This document shows positions 51,672 to 59,656 of a DNA stretch of 64,000 nt, in pieces. The position numbers and the translations under genes were made by a program. A model generated the notes under the pieces. That model did no database searches. It saw only the letters and a program-made list of their open reading frames with translations, and was not told the origin of the DNA. The stretch's first letter is position 1, and every line of letters begins with the position of its first letter. This stretch comes from Labrenzia sp. 011 (lineage in GTDB: Bacteria > Pseudomonadota > Alphaproteobacteria > Rhizobiales > Stappiaceae), in assembly GCF_003075075.1 (NCBI RefSeq), contig NZ_QCYM01000005.1:1-64000 (forward strand). Direction: 5' to 3'.

Positions 51672-52535
51672 CTACTGGCGAACCGCCGGTGTTTCCACCG
51701 CGAGACCCGTGCCCCGCCAGGTCACATAGACCTCAAGCGCCATGAGATCGTCGGAGAACGCCGGTGGAAACGCGGCCCTGGTATCCCGGATGCAGCCGCG
51801 GAAACGGTTATGCAGCGAGACCATGGCGCTTTGCTTGAGCCGGTAGGTCGGAAACCCGTTCACATTGCCCTGGCTGAGGTGGTCGGCACGGATATAGTTG
51901 CCGTTGTAGTCCTCGTGACAGGTGGCGCAGGACAGGTTCAGCTGACCGGTCCTTGTGTAGTAGAGCTCTTCACCCTTGTCCCACCAGGCCTTCATGTCGC
52001 CTTCGGTCAGATCGACCTCGACGGGCATGCCGAACGACTGGTGCTTGATGAAGGTCGTCAGGGCCTTCTGGTCCGCTGCATCGAACTTGTAGGGCTTGGC
52101 CTGCATGTTCTCTTCGCGGCAGGCGTTGATCTGCAGCTCGATGTTGAAGGGTTTGCCTGCCTTGGCATTCCATTTCGGATAGTTGGCACCGATGCCCTTC
52201 AGGAACTCCTCGCCGTCTCCGTGACAGGAAGCGCAGGACTTGCCGGCGTCACCCTCGACGGTGTTCCAGATTTCCTCGCCGCGCTCCACATAGAGCATGC
52301 CGGGATTCTGGAAGCTGTCGGCTTCGAGGTCACGTGTTTCTTCGGTGCGGTAGTGCCACCCCGAAATCACTTCGTCGAGCGGATGACCTTCCGGAGGTGC
52401 CACGCGGGTCATGATTTCCATCTCTTCATCGATGACGAGCTTGTCATCCGACGGTCCGCCGGCGATCGCCGCGCACTGCGCGCCCAGTACGAATGCGGCA
52501 CCCGCTGCTATGGATAGTTTGTAGGATCTGGCCAA
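51672..52535 (-). CDS. soxA: Diheme cytochrome c SoxA
   Basis: A 287-residue periplasmic subunit of the SoxAX complex. Signal peptide (SYKLSIAAGAAFVLGAQ), then two CxxCH hemes: CASCH (101-105) and CATCH (203-207), so it is the diheme type. Cys248 in RFRGCIRDTR is the expected persulfide-modified ligand of the active-site heme. SoxAX joins thiosulfate to the cysteine of SoxY. Order soxXYZA is conserved. Confidence 0.95.
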   Translation of the reverse strand: MARSYKLSIAAGAAFVLGAQCAAIAGGPSDDKLVIDEEMEIMTRVAPPEGHPLDEVISGWHYRTEETRDLEADSFQNPGMLYVERGEEIWNTVEGDAGKSCASCHGDGEEFLKGIGANYPKWNAKAGKPFNIELQINACREENMQAKPYKFDAADQKALTTFIKHQSFGMPVEVDLTEGDMKAWWDKGEELYYTRTGQLNLSCATCHEDYNGNYIRADHLSQGNVNGFPTYRLKQSAMVSLHNRFRGCIRDTRAAFPPAFSDDLMALEVYVTWRGTGLAVETPAVRQ

Positions 52536-52576
52536 ATCGTCTCCTCCCGATTGTCCCGGCCTTCTGATGTCACGGT

Positions 52577-52903
52577 CTATTCGACCGTGATCTTGTTCTC
52601 TGACTCGTAGATGCTGCCATCGTCATCCACCCAGGTGAACTTGAAGGTTCCGCTGTTTTCGACCTTTGCGTTGAACTCCATGTAGGGGTTCGCCGATACG
52701 GCCGGGTCCATGTCGCATTCGAAGACGAGCTGGCCGTCGAATTCGCATTTGAATGTGTTGATGATCTGCCGCGGGATGAGGTTGCCCTCTTTGTCCTTGC
52801 GCTGACCGGATTCCATCGGATGGCTGATAAGCGTCTTGATGGTGATGACTTCGCCCTTGGATGCCTTCTTCGGCACTTTCACGCGGGGTTTCGGAGTTGC
52901 CAT
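52577..52903 (-). CDS. soxZ: Sulfur carrier scaffold SoxZ
   Basis: A 108-residue beta-sandwich protein (TPKPRVKVPKKASKGEVITI; KTLISHPMESGQRKD; ANPYMEFNAKVENSG). It has no signal peptide and is exported as a complex with SoxY, which carries the Tat signal. An AGGAACACA site precedes the ATG. Length and motifs are normal for SoxZ. Confidence 0.96.
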   Translation of the reverse strand: MATPKPRVKVPKKASKGEVITIKTLISHPMESGQRKDKEGNLIPRQIINTFKCEFDGQLVFECDMDPAVSANPYMEFNAKVENSGTFKFTWVDDDGSIYESENKITVE

Positions 52904-52934
52904 GATGTGTTCCTCTGTGTCCTGATCGTCTCGC

Positions 52935-53384
52935 TCAGCCGCCGCAGCCGCCGATGGTGACCTTGACTTCCTTGCGGTCGATGAAGGTGGAACCATCATT
53001 CATCTTGGCGACGGCGATCACGTTCTGCGTCTTGGCCAGCCGGATCCGCGTCTTGGCTTCCGCGGCACCGCTCAGTGCGGTGAAGTGGAAGGTCGCAACG
53101 GCCGGGCTGGGGTTGCCTTCCGCCAGAATCAGGACGGATTCAACGTAGTTGTCCGCAGTCATCGGGCTTTCGACAGACACGCCGACCGGCACGGTGTTGC
53201 CGTTCTCGGCGATTTCCGGCGTGTCGAGGGTGATCGTGCCTTCCACCGGTTCCGCACCGCCGGTAAAGGCCTTGATGGCAGCTTCGGTATCTTCTGTCGC
53301 CGCGAATGAAATCCGCGGTGCAACGGCCAGAAAGGCGGCAGCGCCTGCCGTCAGGCCGAAGACTTGGCGTCGATTGAAAGTCAT
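52935..53384 (-). CDS. soxY: Sulfur carrier protein SoxY
   Basis: A 149-residue protein ending in the family GGCGG (residues 145-149), whose Cys147 carries the sulfur intermediates throughout the Sox cycle. The Tat signal is FNRRQVFGLTAGAAAF with cleavage near SFAA. It forms the SoxYZ carrier with the next gene product. Ribosome binding site AGGGAGCAAGAG precedes the start. Confidence 0.96.
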   Translation of the reverse strand: MTFNRRQVFGLTAGAAAFLAVAPRISFAATEDTEAAIKAFTGGAEPVEGTITLDTPEIAENGNTVPVGVSVESPMTADNYVESVLILAEGNPSPAVATFHFTALSGAAEAKTRIRLAKTQNVIAVAKMNDGSTFIDRKEVKVTIGGCGG

Positions 53385-53407
53385 CTCTTGCTCCCTGAGT
53401 CTCGAGA

Positions 53408-53887
53408 TCAGTTGTCCTTGAGTGTCATGAGGTAGGCGACCACGTCTTCTACCTCCTGAGCGGTCAGAATGGTCTGGCCGGCGTATTCCTCGGCAACGTT
53501 CACGCCGACTTTCAGCGTGTAGAAACCGGGCATGATGGTCTGTTCGCCAAAGACGTCCTTGCTGTTCACGACGATCGCGCGCAGCTGCTCCTCGCTCCAG
53601 CGGTCGGCGACGCCGTCAAGTTCAGGCCCGACTTCTCCGTGAAAGAGCTGTTCCTTCAGGTCCTGATTGGCGTGGCAGGCCAGACAATTGCCCCTCTTGC
53701 GGTCCGCGAATGCCTCGCGCCCGGCGGCCGGGTTGCCTTCTGTGTCCGTGAGCGTCTGCGTCAGCGCCATGTCCTCGATCGGAACGCTGTCGGGGGCGAC
53801 CGTTCCGGCGTTTACCGCCGATGCGGCCATGACGGCCAGACCGGCCAGTAGTGCCGGCAAGCTCGTTGATGTCGCGCCTGTCCTCAT
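53408..53887 (-). CDS. soxX: Monoheme cytochrome c SoxX
   Basis: A 159-residue subunit of SoxAX with one heme site, CLACH (68-72), axial Met119 (TIMPGFY), and a signal peptide ending near VNA. It takes electrons from SoxA. It is the first gene of the structural set soxXYZABCDEF; its upstream gap of 165 bases contains a copy of the AT-rich sox motif (53980-53998), matching the known regulated soxW-soxX promoter of Paracoccus. Confidence 0.95.
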   Translation of the reverse strand: MRTGATSTSLPALLAGLAVMAASAVNAGTVAPDSVPIEDMALTQTLTDTEGNPAAGREAFADRKRGNCLACHANQDLKEQLFHGEVGPELDGVADRWSEEQLRAIVVNSKDVFGEQTIMPGFYTLKVGVNVAEEYAGQTILTAQEVEDVVAYLMTLKDN

Positions 53888-53979
53888 GATGTCGGCTTTC
53901 CTCCTCAGTGCGAAACGGCTGGTGCCGTCTCTGGGGCGGGCCCGAATGCCGGTCCGCCTGTCCTCCTCACATTAAAAGA

Positions 53980-53998
53980 TATGATTTTTTGCATATGT
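53980..53998. promoter_or_regulatory. Candidate SoxR operator, soxW-soxX gap
   Basis: TATGATTTTTTGCATATGT on the plus strand, 93-111 bases upstream of soxX. It matches 16 of 19 positions of the copy before soxT2 (59557-59575). SoxR of Paracoccus is known to bind the soxW-soxX intergenic region. Confidence 0.65.
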
Positions 53999-54052
53999 TA
54001 TGCAATAGGCCTTTTTACCCAATCCGATCAAGCTCTTTTTGTAAACCTGCAG

Positions 54053-54646
54053 TCACTCCGCGCCCAGACGGCCTTCCTCACGCAACTCGTTGATTATACG
54101 GGCGTGATATTTCTGGAAGTGTTCGTCGCCCTGATAACCTTTTTCGCGCACCCAGCGGAACATGTTCAGGAAGGTCCACTTGCCGAAAGCGCCCGGCATG
54201 GTCGCGACAGCGGTATCCTGCACCGTGCCCGTGTCCGGTACTTCCTCCGGAAGGAAGACGATTGTCGGGGTGAACACATAGCCCCATTTGCGGGCCGCGG
54301 TCTTCTCCGTCAGTTCCTCGCCATCCAGATCGATCACCTCCTCGTCGCCGAACATGTTGTACTGGACGACCATGAAATTCTCTTTGATGTAGTCGCTGAC
54401 CTCCGGGTCCGAGAGGATGTTTTCGTGCATCTGGCGGCAATAGATGCAGCCCCTCTGCTCGAAAATGATCGCCAGGCGCTTGCCCTCGTCGGCGGCGGTC
54501 TCGATGTCCTCGGCGATGTCGCGGAACGTCGCCGTGAACCAGGGCTGCTTGTGCAGCCCGTCGTCGCCCATGGTGGCGGCCAGGGCGGTTGTGCCCAGTG
54601 CCGCGGTCAGTTCGATTGCCAGGACCAGATATTTCCAGACACGCAT
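54053..54646 (-). CDS. soxW: Periplasmic thioredoxin SoxW
   Basis: A 197-residue thioredoxin-fold protein with a signal anchor (KYLVLAIELTAALGTTALAA) and the redox pair Cys67/Cys70 (RGCIYCRQMH). It is reduced through the membrane by SoxV and keeps SoxYZ active. The start at 54646 fits the signal sequence; soxV lies 23 bases upstream. Co-expression with soxV is conserved in alphaproteobacterial sox clusters. Confidence 0.92.
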   Translation of the reverse strand: MRVWKYLVLAIELTAALGTTALAATMGDDGLHKQPWFTATFRDIAEDIETAADEGKRLAIIFEQRGCIYCRQMHENILSDPEVSDYIKENFMVVQYNMFGDEEVIDLDGEELTEKTAARKWGYVFTPTIVFLPEEVPDTGTVQDTAVATMPGAFGKWTFLNMFRWVREKGYQGDEHFQKYHARIINELREEGRLGAE

Positions 54647-54669
54647 TGTTCTAATCCTCCCAGGTGTGG

Positions 54670-55404
54670 TCAGCCGATTTGCGAGAAAACCGGAAATGTT
54701 TCCAGAAGCCAGAAGGCGATGGCCGACATCTGGCCGGTGATGAACAGCAGGCCGGTCACCACCAGAAGCCCGCCCATCACCTTTTCCACGGTACCCATGT
54801 GCTTGCGGAATCTTCCGGCAAAGTGAAGAAAGCGGCTGGCGAAGGCGGCGGCCAGTATAAAGGGCAGGCCGATCCCGAGGGCATAGACCGCCAGAAGTGC
54901 CGCGCCGTACCAGGTCGAATCGGACGACCCGGCGACGAACAGGATGGCGGCCAGGACCGGTCCGACACAGGGGGTCCAGCCAAAGGCGAAGGCAAGCCCC
55001 ATGATGAAGGCGCCAATCAGTCCGGCCGGTTTGCGCTCCACCTGGATCCGGGCCTCGCGGAACAGCAGCCCGATCCGGAAGACGCCGAGGAAATGCAGGC
55101 CCATGACGATGATGATGCCACCGGCGATGTAGGAAAGGATGTCGTAATAGCGGGCGATCGACTGACCGATGACACTCGCCGTCGCTCCGAGCGCGACGAA
55201 AACGGCCGAGAATCCGAGCACGAAGGCCACGGCCGCGAAGATCACCCGCCGCCCGGTCTCTGCCGTTGCCGTGTTGCCCTTCAGTTCGTCGACGCTCACT
55301 CCGGCCAGGTAGCACAGGTAGGGCGGCACGATCGGCAGCACGCAGGGTGAGATAAAGGAGAGCAGCCCTGCAAGAAAGGCGGCCCCTAGCGAAACATCGA
55401 GCAT
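54670..55404 (-). CDS. soxV: CcdA-family electron transporter SoxV
   Basis: A 244-residue membrane protein with six helices. The two redox cysteines lie in LSFISPCVLPIVPPYLCYL (Cys21) and FGWTPCVGPVLA. It carries reducing equivalents from cytoplasmic thioredoxin to SoxW in the periplasm. It is first in the minus-strand operon; its promoter region is shared with soxS. The ATG at 55404 has GGAGG upstream. Confidence 0.94.
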   Translation of the reverse strand: MLDVSLGAAFLAGLLSFISPCVLPIVPPYLCYLAGVSVDELKGNTATAETGRRVIFAAVAFVLGFSAVFVALGATASVIGQSIARYYDILSYIAGGIIIVMGLHFLGVFRIGLLFREARIQVERKPAGLIGAFIMGLAFAFGWTPCVGPVLAAILFVAGSSDSTWYGAALLAVYALGIGLPFILAAAFASRFLHFAGRFRKHMGTVEKVMGGLLVVTGLLFITGQMSAIAFWLLETFPVFSQIG

Positions 55405-55444
55405 TCCTGTCCTCCCGGAGAAACTCGGCACCAGTTCTTCTTTA

Positions 55445-55463
55445 AAGTATTCAAAAATTCATA
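55445..55463. promoter_or_regulatory. Candidate SoxR operator, soxV-soxS divergent gap
   Basis: Read on the minus strand: TATGAATTTTTGAATACTT. Its first 11 bases are identical to the copy before soxT2, and 15 of 19 match overall. It lies in the 95-bp divergent gap between soxV and soxS, the second place where SoxR binds in Paracoccus. Confidence 0.6.
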
Positions 55464-55499
55464 TATATTGCAATCAAAGAAATGCAGGAGAGCTTTTTA

Positions 55500-55874
55500 A
55501 TGTCGATTGCACCGCGAATTGGCGTGCTGGCGGGGGTCCTGGTCACGGGTCTGATCTGGGCATCGCCGTCCAATGCCGCGGAACTGATCATGATGGAACA
55601 GCCGGGCTGCGTGTGGTGCAAACGCTGGAACGAGGAAATCGGCGTTGCCTATCCCAATACGCAGGAAGGCCAGCGCGCCCCCCTGCGCCGGGTCGACATA
55701 ACGGACCGCTGGCCGCAGGACCTGTCCGGCATCGCCCGGGAGCGGCTGACGCCGACCTTCGTGCTGGTCGATAACGGGGTGGAAATCGCCCGGTTGCGCG
55801 GTTATCCGGGAGAACATTTTTTCTGGCCGCTGCTCGACGGCATGCTGGAAAAGCTTCCGGAAGAGATTAACTGA
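55500..55874 (+). CDS. soxS: Periplasmic thioredoxin SoxS
   Basis: A 124-residue thioredoxin-like protein with a signal sequence (RIGVLAGVLVTGLIW, cleavage after SNA) and redox pair Cys37/Cys40 (GCVWCKRW). SoxS reduces disulfide-blocked SoxY and is needed for full sox expression in Paracoccus. The ATG at 55500 is chosen because AGGAG lies nine bases upstream; an ATG at 55482 has none. It is divergent from soxV and precedes soxR. Confidence 0.9.
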   Translation: MSIAPRIGVLAGVLVTGLIWASPSNAAELIMMEQPGCVWCKRWNEEIGVAYPNTQEGQRAPLRRVDITDRWPQDLSGIARERLTPTFVLVDNGVEIARLRGYPGEHFFWPLLDGMLEKLPEEIN

Positions 55875-55882
55875 TTAAGTTG

Positions 55883-55910
55883 ATCGACCCGGTGACATCG
55901 ACCCGGTGAC
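55883..55910 (+). repeat. Perfect 14-bp tandem duplication
   Basis: ATCGACCCGGTGAC occurs twice in direct tandem, followed by ATCG, in the 107-bp spacer between soxS and soxR. It looks like a recent slippage duplication. Effect unknown. Confidence 0.9.
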
Positions 55911-55981
55911 ATCGGGCGGTTATCCGGGTAATAAGCTGGTAAGTGCCGCACAGGCAAATCGGACGGAGACTTCGAACTTTC

Positions 55982-56332
55982 ATGAACTTACCGGTGTTCA
56001 CCAAGGACATGGCCGCGGAGGATCTCGACCAGCTGATGACGCAGGCGAGAAAGGCCAGCGACCTGCTGAAAGCGTTGTCCCATGAAGTGCGTCTGGTAAT
56101 TCTGTGCCTGCTGTCGGAAGGCGAAAAGTCGGTTTCCGAACTTGAGGAAATCCTCACCATGCCGCAGGCGGCGGTTTCCCAGCAGCTCGCCAGACTGCGC
56201 CTTGAAGGGCTTGTTCAGTCCCGGCGCGACGGTCGCCTGATCTATTACAGCCTGGTGGATGACGAGGTGAGTTCGATCATCTCGAGCCTTTATGAGCTGT
56301 TCTGCAAGGATGCCCGCCCCGGGGAGGGCTGA
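55982..56332 (+). CDS. soxR: SoxR, ArsR-family sulfane-sulfur-responsive repressor
   Basis: A 116-residue winged-helix repressor (recognition helix about PQAAVSQQLARLRLEGL, residues 61-77). The two sensing cysteines are Cys42 (VILCLLSEG) and Cys108 (ELFCKD), the same numbers I recall for BigR. In this subgroup they form a disulfide or sulfur bridge that lowers DNA affinity. It is expected to repress the sox promoters containing the AT-rich motif. The ATG at 55982 is used; an upstream GTG (55943) has no ribosome binding site. Confidence 0.93.
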   Translation: MNLPVFTKDMAAEDLDQLMTQARKASDLLKALSHEVRLVILCLLSEGEKSVSELEEILTMPQAAVSQQLARLRLEGLVQSRRDGRLIYYSLVDDEVSSIISSLYELFCKDARPGEG

Positions 56333-56656
56333 TCCGGGGCCGGCGGGTGTTGCCCTGCAGCATCGTCCGCGATTGCCGCGCAATACGCCGCCTGATAGCC
56401 TCGGGAAAATCGGCAGGACGCTTCTGTTTCACGCAAAAGCGGACGAAGCGCGCCGAAACACGGCGCAGGCATGCGCCTTGATGTAGACTGAAAGAATGAA
56501 AACCGGTGGTTGACCGGAAAGACAAGGAGGGCCTGCGGCGCCGACAGGCGCAGGCTGATCCGGGAGGAGGCCCGCAGGAGCAACGCACGGCAATCGGTTC
56601 CGACCGGAGGCCGGATGTTGACCCGCTCCGGCGCGGGCAATGATGGGAAGAGGCAT
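56333..56656. other. Spacer between soxR and soxT1
   Basis: A 324-bp region without a gene that I can support. It lacks the AT-rich sox motif present at four other sites, so soxT1 may be read from the soxSR promoter or from an unrecognised promoter near 56470-56500. Confidence 0.4.
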
Positions 56657-57763
56657 ATGTCCATTCTGGACCCTGTGGTACTGACGCCGGTTCTCGGTGT
56701 TCTCGCGGGGTGTGTTCTGGGTTTCGCGGCGCGCGCGACCCATTTCTGCACCCTGTCGTCGCTTGAGCGTCACTGGTATGCCGGCGACAGCAGCGGTCTG
56801 CGCACCTGGGTCCTGGCCTCCGTCTGCGCCCTCATCGGCACACAGCTGCTCGTGGCTTTCGGCCTGGCCGATCCCGCGGCATCCTTTTATCTCACCGCGG
56901 ATTTTGCCTGGACCGGGGCCATTGCCGGCGGCGTCATGTTCGGGATCGGCATGGCTCTCGTCGGCACCTGCGGCTTCGGCGCGGTCCTGCGTCTTGGGGG
57001 CGGCAGTCTCAGGGCGCTGGTGGTCCTGACGGTCATCGGACTGTCGGCGCTCGCCGCGCAGCGCGGTATCCTCGCGGTCCTGCGCGTGCCGCTGGTGGAC
57101 GACCTGGCTTATTCCTTCGACTGGGCCGGAAGCCAATCCGTCGGCGACATCCTCTCCGCCCTCACCGGACTGCGGTTGCAGGAAGCCGTTGCCGTGCTGT
57201 TCGCTGGTGCCGGCCTGACATGGATCTTCAGGTCCGCTTCCTACAGACGCCAGTTCGACAAGATCGGCTCGGCAATCGTCATCGGAGGGGTGATCGCATT
57301 CGGCTGGTGGGCTACCACCTTCACCGCCGCCCGCTCCTTCTACCCGATCCAGATCGAGGCCGGTTCCTTCGTGGTGCCGGTGGGCGACACGATCATGCAG
57401 CTCATCACCTATACCGGTATCTGGCCTGACTACGGCATCGGCCTGATCGTGGGAACCTTCCTCGGCGCGGTGCTTGCGGCCGTGTGGAAGCGCGATATCC
57501 GCTGGGAGGCCTGTGACGATGCCAGGGAACTCGGACGCCACATTCTGGGCGGAACGCTGATGGGCATCGGCGGTGTCATGGCCATGGGCTGCACGGTGGG
57601 ACAGGGCATGACCGGCTTTTCCACCCTGGCCCTGTCTGCCCCGGTCGTCATGCTGTCCATGGCCTTTGGTGCGAGGCTCGGCCTTGCCTGGCTGTTCGAA
57701 GGCTCGGTGTTCGCCCTTTTCCGCCGCCATGGCGGCGGACAGCACCGGTCGCCTGCCGAATAG
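56657..57763 (+). CDS. soxT: SoxT-type YeeE/YedE sulfur-compound transporter (first copy)
   Basis: A 368-residue membrane protein with about nine to ten helices and two YeeE/YedE repeats. Functionally important cysteines sit at Cys31 (ATHFCTLSS), Cys105 (GTCGFGAVL) and in GGVMAMGCTVGQGMTGFS near the C-terminus, as in the TsuA thiosulfate importer. SoxT proteins import thiosulfate or sulfane sulfur, or report it to SoxR-type regulators. AAGAGG precedes the ATG at 56657. Convergent with the metallo-hydrolase gene. Confidence 0.88.
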   Translation: MSILDPVVLTPVLGVLAGCVLGFAARATHFCTLSSLERHWYAGDSSGLRTWVLASVCALIGTQLLVAFGLADPAASFYLTADFAWTGAIAGGVMFGIGMALVGTCGFGAVLRLGGGSLRALVVLTVIGLSALAAQRGILAVLRVPLVDDLAYSFDWAGSQSVGDILSALTGLRLQEAVAVLFAGAGLTWIFRSASYRRQFDKIGSAIVIGGVIAFGWWATTFTAARSFYPIQIEAGSFVVPVGDTIMQLITYTGIWPDYGIGLIVGTFLGAVLAAVWKRDIRWEACDDARELGRHILGGTLMGIGGVMAMGCTVGQGMTGFSTLALSAPVVMLSMAFGARLGLAWLFEGSVFALFRRHGGGQHRSPAE

Positions 57764-57775
57764 GCTGGCCGGTCC

Positions 57776-58711
57776 TCAGCCCGTGACGAACCGGTAGCCC
57801 CGGCTGGCTTTTTCCACCCGGCCCTTGCCCGGATGGGGAAAGTGGAATCCGATGACCCGCGACTGATCGAGGGCAAGCCTGTCCAGCAGCATCTTGCGCG
57901 TGGCGATTCCCTGATCACGGTCCTGGTCCGTGCCGGAGGCCCATTCCGGCTTCTCGAAGGAAATCACGGCGTTCGAAATGGCATCGCCGACCACGAAGAC
58001 ACTCTCCGAGCCGCCGTGGATCATGTAGGACATGTGTCCGGGCGTATGTCCATGTGTCGGCACCGCCTCGACACCCGGCAACACTTCGTCTCCCGGCAGG
58101 ATCATGGACACCTGGTCTTCGATGGCGTCAAGCCGGGTCTGCGCCCCGACGACGAAGCTCTTCCGCGCGTCCGGCATCTTCGCCAGCGTATCCTCCGCGC
58201 GCCAGAAATCCCATTCTCCCTGCGGAACATGGATGCTCGCCTGTGCATAGAGCAGGTCGTCGAAATCGTCCAGAATGCCCCACAGGTGATCGGGATGCGC
58301 ATGGGTGAGGATCACATCGGTGATATCCGACGGGTCGATGCCGGCGCCTTCCAGCCGTGTCAGCAGTTCGCCTGCACCGGGCTGGAAATTCGGCCCGGCG
58401 CCCACATCGAACAGCACGAGCCGGTCGCCGCTGCGCAGCAGCGTGATGTTGCAGTCCGGGGTCAGCATGTTGGTCGCCATGCCGTGGGGGGTGAGCAGTG
58501 CCGAAATCTCCTCCGCGCTCTGCTCCGGCAGGACGAAATCCATCGGCAGGGACAGATGCCCGTCTGAAAAGACCGTGATCTCGTGATCGCCGACGGTCAG
58601 ATTCGCTTCCGCAAGCGCCCGGGCCGGGCCTGCGGCCACAGTGGCGCTCAAGGCAAGGCCGCTCAGCAGAATGTCCCGCCGCGTCATGTCAAGGTGCTTC
58701 GAACCGGGCAT
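57776..58711 (-). CDS. soxH: SoxH-like metallo-beta-lactamase-fold hydrolase
   Basis: A 311-residue periplasmic protein with a Tat-like signal (MTRRDILLSGLALSA, cleavage near ALA). The zinc motif is H137-H139-D141-H142 (THAHPDHLWG), with further His in PTHGHTPGHMSYM. It resembles SoxH of Paracoccus, whose substrate is unknown and which is dispensable for thiosulfate oxidation. The start at 58711 is preferred because GGAGG lies five bases upstream. The sox motif at 58735-58753 suggests SoxR control. SoxG is absent. Confidence 0.85.
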   Translation of the reverse strand: MPGSKHLDMTRRDILLSGLALSATVAAGPARALAEANLTVGDHEITVFSDGHLSLPMDFVLPEQSAEEISALLTPHGMATNMLTPDCNITLLRSGDRLVLFDVGAGPNFQPGAGELLTRLEGAGIDPSDITDVILTHAHPDHLWGILDDFDDLLYAQASIHVPQGEWDFWRAEDTLAKMPDARKSFVVGAQTRLDAIEDQVSMILPGDEVLPGVEAVPTHGHTPGHMSYMIHGGSESVFVVGDAISNAVISFEKPEWASGTDQDRDQGIATRKMLLDRLALDQSRVIGFHFPHPGKGRVEKASRGYRFVTG

Positions 58712-59063
58712 GATATCCTCCATACATGCAAACTTTTGAATTTATCTATATGTCCCCCCGCAGGGTCAATAGTCAAACGCTGCGGCCGGCACGGTCTGTC
58801 GAGCGCCCTGCGGATTGTCGGGAAAAGATGGCTAGAAGGCCGATGAAAAGCAAAGGCCGGGGTGGTCTCAAGTCAGGGTAGGGCTTTCGTGACGTGAAAA
58901 CGCCCGTATCACCGGCCGATTAAGTGGATGTTATTTGTAGTGATCGGCGTGAAGACCAATCTCGGAAGGAGCGGCGAACGCACAGCCCGGTTCACACCGG
59001 AAAATGCGCTCCGCCGCCCGGGAACCCGATTCCGGTTCCCGAAACATCTGAAGGAGATTGGAC
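58712..59063. promoter_or_regulatory. Divergent gap between the metallo-hydrolase and repeat-protein genes
   Basis: This 352-bp region holds no gene that I can support. It carries a SoxR-type motif near its left end (58735-58753) and an 8-bp stem with 7-nt loop (CGGGAACC / GGTTCCCG, 59019-59041) just before the AAGGAG site of the next gene. A promoter may lie around 58915-58960 (AT-rich). Confidence 0.45.
58735..58753. promoter_or_regulatory. Candidate SoxR operator before the SoxH-like gene
   Basis: TTTGAATTTATCTATATGT on the plus strand, 24-42 bases upstream of the minus-strand start at 58711. It matches 17 of 19 positions of the soxT2 copy. Confidence 0.6.
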
Positions 59064-59423
59064 ATGCGTTCGAACCGGAAACCCCTGTTTTCTCTGCTGG
59101 CCACGGCCATGATCTCTGCCGCTGCGATCGGCGGGGCTCAGGCCGACCCCAATGACCTTGTCGGAGATCTGACCGGCGACAAGCCCCTGTCGCCGCGCCA
59201 GCAGCAGACCTTCAACGACAGGGCCCTGCAGGCCGCTTCCGGCAACCGGTTGCTGATCCTGCCGGTCGAGGGCGGCTACAACGGAGAGACCCCTCTGACC
59301 ATACGTCAGCAGCAGGTCGCCAATGTCCGGATCAACAGGAGCGCCGATGCACGCGCCCTGCCGATCCTGCGGTTCCAGGGCGACTGGAACGGCACGGCCA
59401 AGGCGGGTTTCCCGCATCAGTAA
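59064..59423 (+). CDS. Small exported protein built of two 36-residue repeats
   Basis: I do not recognise this 119-residue protein. It has a Sec signal peptide (residues 1-27, cleavage AQA/DP). After a short linker, residues 38-73 and 74-109 are two directly abutting repeats of exactly 36 residues with 15 identities; each begins GDKPL or GETPL, has RQQQ at positions 8-11 and ends YN or WN. A ten-residue tail follows. No Cys and no cofactor motif. AAGGAG lies seven bases before the ATG, and a good terminator ends the gene, so it is a single-gene unit between two sox-regulated genes. A periplasmic binding or structural role is possible. Confidence 0.8.
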   Translation: MRSNRKPLFSLLATAMISAAAIGGAQADPNDLVGDLTGDKPLSPRQQQTFNDRALQAASGNRLLILPVEGGYNGETPLTIRQQQVANVRINRSADARALPILRFQGDWNGTAKAGFPHQ

Positions 59424-59446
59424 TGGGTCATGAGGGACAAGGGAAA

Positions 59447-59478
59447 GAAAGGGCCGCGCAAATTGCGCGGCCTTTCTT
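59447..59478 (+). terminator. Intrinsic terminator after the repeat-protein gene
   Basis: GAAAGG(G)CCGCGC and GCGCGGCCTTTC pair over about 12 bp with one bulged G and a short AAATT loop, followed by TTGCTTC. It begins 24 bases after the stop codon. Confidence 0.75.
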
Positions 59479-59556
59479 GCTTCAACATTCCGGCTTGAGG
59501 GCATTTCCCGGCCGGTACCCGGAACGACGAAGGCTGGGCAGTCAAACATTCATATT

Positions 59557-59575
59557 TATGAATTTTTCTATATGT
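59557..59575. promoter_or_regulatory. Candidate SoxR operator before soxT2
   Basis: TATGAATTTTTCTATATGT on the plus strand, 82-100 bases upstream of the second SoxT gene. It overlaps a near-perfect palindrome ATTCATA-TT-TATGAAT (59548-59563). This is the best-formed of the four sox-island copies. Confidence 0.65.
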
Positions 59576-59656
59576 TCTTGCGTAAGGTCAAGGCACCCTG
59601 CCGCTGCAAGGTGAAAAACGGCCCATGGGAAACGGGATCTGACCCGGGAGGCCAAT

